Source of the DNA: CAVPDE01 sp963707125
Lineage (GTDB): Bacteria; Desulfobacterota; DSM-4660; Desulfatiglandales; HGW-15
NCBI GenBank assembly: GCA_963707125.1
Contig: CAVPOU010000015.1
Span: forward strand, 62,001 to 126,000
DNA: 64,000 nt
Direction of reading: 5' to 3'
The notes under the pieces are model-generated. The model was not told the origin of the DNA. It worked only from the letters and a program-made list of their open reading frames with translations, and made no database searches. Below, one piece after another: positions 43,143 to 50,128 of this stretch; the stretch's first letter is position 1, and every line of letters begins with the position of its first letter. The translations under genes were made by a program, and so were the position numbers.

Positions 43143-44810
43143 ATGCCCACTCTTTACATCACCACCACGGAAGGCCGCATCAGCAGCTTCCTGTTGTTGA
43201 AACAGGAAACGACCCTGGGCCGCAGCAAAGAGAATGACATCGTTCTCTTCGATCACACGGTTTCCCGAAAGCACGCGAAGATTACCAAAACGGATCAGGG
43301 CCATCTTCTCTCGGATCTGGGAAGTTTTAACGGCACGGCCGTCAATGAGACCTTGATTCAAAGCGTCCTCTTGAACCACGAGGACATCATTAAGATCGGT
43401 CTGAACACCTTGATTTTCCTCTCTCGGCCGGAAAGGGCAAAGCCCTTCAAGGGAACCTTGACTTTGAGCACAGGGACCTATTTGGGTAAAGAGCTTGAAC
43501 CCATCGTCAAGGCGACTTCCGAGACGGCCAGTCCCATGGATTCACAGGATCTTCTTGTCTCGAAAGAATTTGGCGAGAGCGGAAGGGCGCTGCCTTCCAA
43601 GAAAGAAGTCGCGCTCCCGGAGTTCAAAAAGGAACTCTCCGCCCTCGAAAGAACGAATAAAGTTCTCTACGTCCTATATGAAATCAGTCGACAGCTAAAT
43701 TCCATCCATGATTTTGGGGAGCTTCTCAACAAGATCATGGACCTCATCTTCGTGGTCATTGATGCGGACCACGGATTTCTCATTCTTACGGGGGAAGGGG
43801 ACAGGGAAGAGCTCATTCCGGTCGTTGTCAAATCGCGGGAAGACCAACCCGGGGAGCAGGAATCCCTGAAAGCCAGCCGAACCATCATCAACCGAGTCAT
43901 CCGTGATGGGGTGGCTCTGCTGACTTCCAATGCGATGACGGACTCCCGCCTGGACCATGCCAAGAGCCTCTTGATTCAGCAGATCCGCTCCGCCATCTGC
44001 GTGCCTCTGTGGAGAAAAGACAAGATTATCGGAGTGATTCAGCTGGAAAGCGTCCGACTGGACAACCAGTTCACTGAGGGTGATCTTGAACTGCTCAAGG
44101 CCATCGGAAGCCAGATGGCCATGGTCATTGAACAAGCCAGTCTCAACGAGCAAATCCGGGAAGAAGAGCGAATGAGGAATCGTTTGGAGAGATTCCATTC
44201 CCCGCAGGTCATTGACATGATCTTGAAGGGGGGCCAGGAAACCCTGGACCATATGATGGAACCCAAGGACGTGACCGCAACCATCCTCTTTGCGGACATT
44301 AATGGCTTCACGTCTCTGGCAGAGCGAATGCCCCCCAGAGAAGTCAATCTGATTTTGAATGATTTTTTTTCACGAATGACGGATATCCTCTTCAAATACG
44401 ACGGCACCCTCGACAAGTACATCGGGGACGGACTGATGGCCGTCTTCGGGGCTCCCATGGAAAAGGAAGATGACGCGGAGAGAGGGATCCACGCGGCCCA
44501 GGAGATGATCCAGGCGCTGGCAGCCATGATGGCAGGAATGCCGGGTGAGAGGAAATTCACCATCCGCATCGGGATCAATACGGGGAAAGTCGTTGCAGGA
44601 AATATCGGCTCTCCAAAAAGGATGGATTACACGGTGATTGGAGATGCGGTCAATACGGCTTCCAGGTTGGAATCCATTGCCCAACCCAACCAGATTCTCA
44701 TCGGAGAGGAGACCTACAAACGCGTTAAGGGGAAATTCAATATCCGGTCGGTTGGGCCCAGAAAGGTGAAAGGCAAAACCGTGGAGGTCATGGTTTACGA
44801 GGTCCTTTAG
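43143..44810 (+). CDS. FHA-GAF-adenylate cyclase
   Basis: A 555-aa signalling protein of three parts. An FHA domain at residues 20-95 binds phosphothreonine (LGRSKENDIVLFDHTVSRKH, then SDLGSFNGTAVNE). A GAF domain covers about 195-345. A class III cyclase covers about 370-555, with metal Asp in ILFADINGFTSLAE and KYIGDGLMAVFGAP, transition-state Asn and Arg in VIGDAVNTASRLES, and Lys/Asp substrate residues for ATP rather than GTP. It should make cAMP in response to kinase signalling (via FHA) and a small ligand (via GAF). The CHASE2 kinase 5 kb away is a possible source of the phosphothreonine signal. Confidence 0.9.
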   Translation: MPTLYITTTEGRISSFLLLKQETTLGRSKENDIVLFDHTVSRKHAKITKTDQGHLLSDLGSFNGTAVNETLIQSVLLNHEDIIKIGLNTLIFLSRPERAKPFKGTLTLSTGTYLGKELEPIVKATSETASPMDSQDLLVSKEFGESGRALPSKKEVALPEFKKELSALERTNKVLYVLYEISRQLNSIHDFGELLNKIMDLIFVVIDADHGFLILTGEGDREELIPVVVKSREDQPGEQESLKASRTIINRVIRDGVALLTSNAMTDSRLDHAKSLLIQQIRSAICVPLWRKDKIIGVIQLESVRLDNQFTEGDLELLKAIGSQMAMVIEQASLNEQIREEERMRNRLERFHSPQVIDMILKGGQETLDHMMEPKDVTATILFADINGFTSLAERMPPREVNLILNDFFSRMTDILFKYDGTLDKYIGDGLMAVFGAPMEKEDDAERGIHAAQEMIQALAAMMAGMPGERKFTIRIGINTGKVVAGNIGSPKRMDYTVIGDAVNTASRLESIAQPNQILIGEETYKRVKGKFNIRSVGPRKVKGKTVEVMVYEVL

Positions 44811-44935
44811 CAGGTTGCTCAAAAACGCCCATCTACTACGTTGCCCTCATCCCTCGTCATTGCGACGTACTGGAATGTACGTCTCACTCCTCGGAATTTC
44901 GGTCGCCTTGTATCTGAGCGTTTTTGAGCAACCTG
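44811..44935. repeat. 125-bp element with 18-bp perfect inverted repeats
   Basis: CAGGTTGCTCAAAAACGC (44811-44828) is repeated inverted at 44918-44935. The interior has further pairing, for example GACGTAC with GTACGTC. Similar elements recur in deltaproteobacterial genomes between convergent genes. Here it lies between the convergent cyclase and PAS genes and could also act as a bidirectional terminator, since a T run follows the right arm on one side and its complement on the other. Confidence 0.7.
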
Positions 44936-44956
44936 TCAGCAGGGCGGCCTCTCTGT

Positions 44957-46465
44957 TCATAGCTCCTCTTTCTTGCGGATAAAGGCGGCAATGTTTTTTT
45001 TCAGAAGACCGTGCTCCTCGGTCAACGTCTTGAGCTTTTCCTTGGTCTCTGCCGCTTCAGTCTCCGACTTTTTCAGCCGCAAAGTAATATCGGTGACATT
45101 GGCATTCACCACCGCGCACTCCTTCTCTCCGCCGTTGCCCGCCTGGAGAGAGTAAACCCTCGCCGTGACGTAAACAGGTTTTCCCTCCCTGTGCGGGCAT
45201 CTCCAGGTCTTGGTCCCGGAGGTCTCCCCCTGAAACGCTCTGGTGATCGTTTCTTCAAACAAGGGCCTGTAGCGCGCTGAAACCAAGTCCGCGGCATTTC
45301 GGCCGATCATCTGGCTGGAAGGGTAACCAAACATTTCTTCGCACCCGCGATTCCAGGAGATGATTCTTCCCTTGGCATTGACCTTGTAGACGGGAGAGAC
45401 GAAGGCTTCGTTGGTCTGGCTTGAATCAGTCAAGGCCTCGCCCAAAGACATGCAGGGAGACTCTTGTACCGTCTGAATCGCACCTCGGACCGCGCCCGTC
45501 TCGTCGACGAGGGCACCGGCACTTATGAGCACGCGCCGCCCTTTTTTCAAATGAGGGAGGAAGAGGTCCATCTCGTACCATCCGCTCTCTGATTTGGAAA
45601 GGGTGGCCTCTCGAAAATGTTCTTCAATAGCGCCGGGTTCATCGAGAATGATATCGGCCAGGCTTCCCTGTTGGCCCATCCTGAATCCGTCCCACACCCC
45701 CTTGCCGAGCACCTCTCCGGGCATAATCCCTGTCAGCTCCTGGCACGCAGGATTCCACTGAACGACCCTGTGGTTCCGGTCAATAATGAAAGTGGGGACA
45801 GGGGATCTTTCCAGGATATCGTCGATATACTTCTTGGATTCCCGCAGGGCCTGTGCTTTGCTCTCCTCACGGAGGAGGGCTTCCTCCCTTTCTCTTTCAA
45901 ACAAGAAAGCAAACAACACCAGGATCAGGAACCCGATCATGAAGGTGCCCAAGTGATAGAGGGCCGTCATCTCCATGGGTAAGAGGTTCGGGAACTGGAA
46001 GCGAATCTGATACAGATAGACAATGATCCCCACCTGCACGAACATGACCATAGTCCAAAGGCTCCCGTGGAGATAGCCCATGATCAAGACCGCGAGCAGA
46101 ATCAGGCTGCCGTTCAAAATCCATGTGGGGTGGATCACCCCCTCAAAAGTGATGGCTCCGGTATTCCATGAGACGAGGAACAAGAAGGCCCAGAGGATGG
46201 AGATGGCATAGTGCCCTCCCAGAACCAGGCTTCTGGTTTTTCTTAGCAGGAGGAATGAGGAAATCATCAGGAGGCCGGTGAAGATGGTCACATAGAAGAG
46301 AATCAGGGCGCCCACATAATAATAAAAAAGCCCCAGGAGCGGGGCTGTCATGATCACGACCAGATGAAAGGTATTGAGGATTCTAAGCTTCCGGAGGGTC
46401 TCCGAATTCGACAAGCCTATCCCGCTTGTGAGAAGGTTGTTGAAAAGGGCATCGAGATTCATCAT
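44957..46465 (-). CDS. Membrane PAS-domain sensor without output domain
   Basis: A 502-aa protein. Residues 30-200 hold six hydrophobic segments. A short coiled linker (FEREREEALLREESKAQA) joins them to PAS 1 at about 215-330 (SPVPTFIIDRNHRVVQWNPA) and PAS 2 at about 355-460 (KVNAKGRIISWNRGCEEMFG). The C-terminus (residues 465-502) is a charged coiled coil. There is no kinase, GGDEF or cyclase domain, so it probably signals through protein contact. It is downstream of the pilin group on the same strand and may control or sense for it. A gap of 226 bases separates it from the prepilin gene. Confidence 0.85.
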   Translation of the reverse strand: MMNLDALFNNLLTSGIGLSNSETLRKLRILNTFHLVVIMTAPLLGLFYYYVGALILFYVTIFTGLLMISSFLLLRKTRSLVLGGHYAISILWAFLFLVSWNTGAITFEGVIHPTWILNGSLILLAVLIMGYLHGSLWTMVMFVQVGIIVYLYQIRFQFPNLLPMEMTALYHLGTFMIGFLILVLFAFLFEREREEALLREESKAQALRESKKYIDDILERSPVPTFIIDRNHRVVQWNPACQELTGIMPGEVLGKGVWDGFRMGQQGSLADIILDEPGAIEEHFREATLSKSESGWYEMDLFLPHLKKGRRVLISAGALVDETGAVRGAIQTVQESPCMSLGEALTDSSQTNEAFVSPVYKVNAKGRIISWNRGCEEMFGYPSSQMIGRNAADLVSARYRPLFEETITRAFQGETSGTKTWRCPHREGKPVYVTARVYSLQAGNGGEKECAVVNANVTDITLRLKKSETEAAETKEKLKTLTEEHGLLKKNIAAFIRKKEEL

Positions 46466-46691
46466 TCAGGATGGTTTCATTAGAACAATAGAAAACGGTG
46501 AGTTCGCATCAAAAGTCTTACCCAGCTTTCTTGAACAGACTAAAGGTCGCGCCTCACTTAAATCCAGACGAAGATCGTCAGTAGTACTTGAAATCTACCA
46601 TCATTGAAGATTGTTACGATGAAATCCCATCTACCGTCTTTGAATAGCGCAAAAGGAGCAGCAATACAATCCCACGCATTTGCCTTCAGGA

Positions 46692-47030
46692 TCACTGGTC
46701 ATTCCAGGAATGTAAGCAAATCTGTTGCCGAGAGGGTGAGTACTTAAGGGCATTCTCCATTCTCTTGAATGCCGTCGCCGGTGGAAGGATCTGACCCCTA
46801 GTAGGAATAAATATCATCTCTGCCTCAGTTTGGGAAGAAAGGTGCTTCTTATCCAGATAGTACATGATCTGACGCATCCACGAGCTGTTTCGCATGAGTT
46901 CGTCGCCTGTGACACCATACGCCCTTTGCGTCCAGGTTTGATAGAAGGGCATCGCCGTTATGGCCAGAATGCCTAGGATGGCGATCACCACCATCAATTC
47001 AACTAGAGTAAAACCTGTTTGTCTCTGCAT
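46692..47030 (-). CDS. Type IV prepilin-like protein, 3' end apparently frameshifted
   Basis: A 112-aa protein with a short basic leader (MQRQTG), the prepilin peptidase site G-F-T-L-V-E at residues 6-11 and the hydrophobic helix LVELMVVIAILGILAITAM. Only a small globular part follows. After ENALKYSPSRQQ the frame gives ICLHSWNDQ and stops. Another phase gives THPLGNRFAYIPGMTSDPEG and KCVG, which looks like a genuine pilin end. A single-base change near 46740 is therefore likely (see findings). The start directly abuts the stop of the zinc-finger/pseudopilin gene. Confidence 0.82.
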   Translation of the reverse strand: MQRQTGFTLVELMVVIAILGILAITAMPFYQTWTQRAYGVTGDELMRNSSWMRQIMYYLDKKHLSSQTEAEMIFIPTRGQILPPATAFKRMENALKYSPSRQQICLHSWNDQ

Positions 47031-47633
47031 TTAGCTTCCCCCGCCAGGAAGCGCCTCATATCGCACGCCTTTGGGCGAGATAATAATGTTCATTTCGCCG
47101 GGCTTCGGCTTAGCAAGGGACAGACGATATCCCAGACTCGGATCCCTGGTGTAGCTCAGCTTATCCAGATGAGAGATATCCTCCGCCCTCAGAGAAAGAT
47201 ACTTCGGAACAAGCTCGACGAGCTGAGCCGGATACTGGCTTCCTTCATAATGAGCGAATCGTTTGAGAGAACCGTCCACCATAAACAGGAGCACTCTGGG
47301 TTGATTGCCGAGATCGGCCGCCCCGGCAGGAGCCTTCTGACCTCCGAATAGGATCACCCCCCACATGACCAAAATCATGACGGAGGAAACCATGACAAAA
47401 TAATGGAAGGGAGTTCTTCTCTTCTTTTCCTTCGCCTTTTCCTTGTGTTCCGCGACTTTTTCCCGCTTTCCTTTGATCGTTGTTCCAACCGCCGACACGG
47501 AAACCAGCATGGCACACTGGAAGCAGTAATACTCCCCCGGCTTCGTCTCCTCAGCACAGTCCGCGCAAAGAGGAATTCGACAGCCGGAACAGAAGTGCTC
47601 TGCTCTGCGATCTGGATGGTTTTTACACTGCAT
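47031..47633 (-). CDS. B-box-like zinc finger, TM and pseudopilin-like protein
   Basis: A 200-aa protein. Residues 1-42 form a zinc finger of B-box type with C-x2-H, then C-x2-C, C-x2-C and C-x2-C pairs (CKNHPDRRAEHFCSGC; LCADCAEET; YYCFQC). A basic helical linker and one transmembrane helix (residues 77-98) follow. An extracytoplasmic C-terminus resembles the globular half of type II secretion pseudopilins (QYPAQLVELVPKYL, then TRDPSLGYRLSLAKPKPGE). The finger would face the cytoplasm, where the PilB ATPase encoded just upstream acts. I know no described protein with this layout. Confidence 0.75.
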   Translation of the reverse strand: MQCKNHPDRRAEHFCSGCRIPLCADCAEETKPGEYYCFQCAMLVSVSAVGTTIKGKREKVAEHKEKAKEKKRRTPFHYFVMVSSVMILVMWGVILFGGQKAPAGAADLGNQPRVLLFMVDGSLKRFAHYEGSQYPAQLVELVPKYLSLRAEDISHLDKLSYTRDPSLGYRLSLAKPKPGEMNIIISPKGVRYEALPGGGS

Positions 47634-47734
47634 GAATTTAGCCTACTGTTCAGGAACCGACCTAAACCTTGATTCTATACGAAATCAAGGTGAGGCAGTC
47701 AACGAAAAACCTGAGAACGTTGGAATGAGCCTCC

Positions 47735-49663
47735 CTACGCTTCAGGCTTGAGATCATTCCGGCAATAAGGACAAACGACCCACTCGGGATGAACGATACG
47801 GCTGCAACTCCTGCACGTCGGGACCAAGGGTTTCTTGCAATAAGGACAGTCCTTGAAGTCCAAACTCACGCCCTTGCCGCAGTGAGGGCAGATGGTTGTA
47901 AGCTCCTCTTTCTGCTGAACCGCTTTCAACACCTCGTCAATAGTCGTGATCCCCATCTCGATCTTTTTCAGACCGCTCATCCCCAGAGTGGTCATTCCCG
48001 TGGCCATCGCCGCTTCTCTGAGTTGATCCGCGGATGCCCCGCTTTGGGTCAGCTCTCTGACTTTTCGACTCATGATCATCACCTCCTCAATCACGGTGCG
48101 GCCTTTGAAGCCAAGATTCCCGCACTTGGAGCACCCCGCTCCTCGATAGAACTTAAAGGGGAGCTTGTCGTGATCAAGGCCCATTCGGCTGAGGAGTTCC
48201 TGATTCGGGACGTATTCCTCCTTGCAATAGGGGCAAATGACCCTGACGAGTCTCTGGGCCACGATCCCTGTCACGGAGGAAGCGATCATGTATGGAGCCA
48301 GCCCGATGTCCATGAGCCTTGTGATGGCTGAGGGAGCATCGTTGGTATGAAGGGTGGACAAAACCAGGTGACCGGTCAAAGAAGACTGGAGGGCGATTTC
48401 AGCGGTGTCCACGTCTCTGATCTCACCGATCATGATCACGTTTGGATCCTGTCTCAAGATGGAGCGGAGCACGTAGGGAAAAGTGAGACCGACTTTTTCA
48501 CTGATCTGAACCTGGTTGATGCCGGCGAGTTCGAATTCTACAGGATCTTCCACCGTCACGATGTTGACTTCGTCGGATTTGATCGCCTGCATGCAGGCAT
48601 ACAAGGTGGACGTCTTCCCGCTCCCCGTAGGCCCTGTGATCAATACCATCCCCTGGGGCTGAGCGCTGAAGTTCTGGATGATCGCAAGGCTCTTGGGACT
48701 GAATCCCATTTCTTTGAGGGTGAGAAAGGACTCCTGCTTGTTCAGGATTCGGATGACCGCCTTCTCCCCGTAGTAAGTGGGCAGGGTGGACACCCGGAGA
48801 TCAACAGACCCGCTCCTGGTCTTGACCTTGATCCTGCCGTCTTGAGGAAGCCGTTTCTCAGCGATATCCATTCCGCCCAAGACTTTAATTCTGGAAATAA
48901 TAATGGGCTGTGTCCATTTGGGAAGCTTGATCGAATCCTGAAGCACCCCGTCCACCCGGTTCCGAACGCGAACCTGATTTTCCTGAGCCTCGATATGAAC
49001 ATCGCTGGCGCGCTTCCTGATGGCATTCTTGATGATCAGATCTACCATCTTCACAAAAGGAGAGTCTCTAGCTTCCTCAGGCCTCTCCTCCTCTTCCTCC
49101 TTCATCTCCTGTTCCGGGAGGAACTCCATGATGTCTTCCCCGCCGAGTTCATCCGCCACGTCACCGATCGATTTCTCAGGATGATAATGCTTCTGCAGCA
49201 CTTCTACGATCTGAGTGGTTGTCGAGATGGCCGGTTGAATGTTGTACCCTGTGATGAATTGAAGGTCCTTCATCATATTCAGATCCAGGGGATCGGCCAT
49301 GGCCACATCGAGAATGCTGTTCTTGAGGCTGATGGGCACGCAAAGAAACTTGCGAGAAATCTCCTCAGGGATGCTTTCAATAACCTTGGAGGGGATTTCG
49401 AAGTTCTTGAGATCGACATAGGGAATCTTGAGCTGCATGGCAAGAGCGAAAGCCATTTCCTCTTCGGTAATGGCACTCATATCCACGAGCTGTTGGCCCA
49501 ATCTCTTTCCCGTGGTTTTCTGAGCGCCAAGGGCTTCATTGAGTTTCTCAGTGGACAGGAGGCCTGCTTCAACCAGGAGTTCCCCCAGCCGGCGACGGGG
49601 CACGGCATCTTTCTTGGGTGCGCTCTTATTGATTGGGCTCACTTTCGCCTTTTTGTTTTCCAT
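47735..49663 (-). CDS. PilB/GspE-type ATPase with C-terminal double zinc ribbon
   Basis: A 642-aa motor. Residues 25-175 are an MshEN-type domain (RRRLGELLVEAGLLSTEKLN). The ATPase follows: Walker A GPTGSGKTST at 344, Asp box RASDVHIEAQENQV, Walker B NVIMIGEIRD, His box GHLVLSTLHTN, and the usual zinc Cys set (CPYC...CSKC). After the normal end there is an extra region of about 55 residues (588-642) with CPHC, CPYC, CRSC and CPYC pairs, two zinc ribbons. It lies first in a minus-strand group with the zinc-finger/pseudopilin and prepilin genes and probably drives that pilin system. The window holds no pilC or pilT. Confidence 0.9.
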   Translation of the reverse strand: MENKKAKVSPINKSAPKKDAVPRRRLGELLVEAGLLSTEKLNEALGAQKTTGKRLGQQLVDMSAITEEEMAFALAMQLKIPYVDLKNFEIPSKVIESIPEEISRKFLCVPISLKNSILDVAMADPLDLNMMKDLQFITGYNIQPAISTTTQIVEVLQKHYHPEKSIGDVADELGGEDIMEFLPEQEMKEEEEERPEEARDSPFVKMVDLIIKNAIRKRASDVHIEAQENQVRVRNRVDGVLQDSIKLPKWTQPIIISRIKVLGGMDIAEKRLPQDGRIKVKTRSGSVDLRVSTLPTYYGEKAVIRILNKQESFLTLKEMGFSPKSLAIIQNFSAQPQGMVLITGPTGSGKTSTLYACMQAIKSDEVNIVTVEDPVEFELAGINQVQISEKVGLTFPYVLRSILRQDPNVIMIGEIRDVDTAEIALQSSLTGHLVLSTLHTNDAPSAITRLMDIGLAPYMIASSVTGIVAQRLVRVICPYCKEEYVPNQELLSRMGLDHDKLPFKFYRGAGCSKCGNLGFKGRTVIEEVMIMSRKVRELTQSGASADQLREAAMATGMTTLGMSGLKKIEMGITTIDEVLKAVQQKEELTTICPHCGKGVSLDFKDCPYCKKPLVPTCRSCSRIVHPEWVVCPYCRNDLKPEA

Positions 49664-50128
49664 AGACTCTATCGCCGGAACCTTTGACGGCGCATTGTGA
49701 TGAGAGGGTCCTCAGCTGAACTTGAGAGCCTAGCCTGATGCTGAGAGCCTGCTTGGAATTTGCTGAATTCCCTCTGAAACCTCGAAGTTGAAATTTTAAT
49801 ACGAAACGCCGGCTTTTTCAAGTCTAATTAACTCTAATGCAATGGCTCAGGGTTTTTTTGACATTCGGCCTCTTTTCCCCTACAGTTAGTTTTTTTTAAA
49901 AAACTAAGCTTGAATTAGCCCGATTGCATGTGCTATGCTTGCTTTGTAATTAATTAAAGAATATTGAAAAACTCAGCCTGTATTCTATGGGCAGTCAGCA
50001 TCCGACTCTGAGGCTGCGCCTTCGGAGTCATTGATAAAAGAAGCAGCGGTATCTTTCTGTTTTACCAAAAACTTTTTGTTTATTAAGTTGACCGCTGTTC
50101 CTTAGGAGCGTTTTGTAGCAAGAGGTCC
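49664..50128. other. Divergent intergenic region upstream of the CHASE2 kinase
   Basis: The 465 bases hold no supported gene. They contain a strong plus-strand promoter (49858-49886), an AT-rich palindrome TTAGTTTTTTTTAAAAAACTAA (49886-49907) and a second weaker promoter-like pair (TTGAAT 49910, TATGCT 49934). The PilB gene reads the other way and must have its promoter here too; it is not evident. Confidence 0.5.
49858..49886 (+). promoter_or_regulatory. Sigma70-type promoter for the CHASE2 kinase
   Basis: TTGACA (49858-49863), a 17-base spacer and TACAGT (49881-49886). The AT palindrome directly downstream could bind a regulator or form a pause hairpin. The ATG lies 242 bases further on. 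Confidence 0.5.

Noticed and set aside
48347..49687. Open frame opposite the zinc-ribbon PilB gene
   Set aside because: Antisense shadow; His/Asp-rich and without a start signal.
49740..49760. Sigma54 promoter (TTGGAATTTGCT)
   Set aside because: The GG and GC elements are only five bases apart instead of ten.
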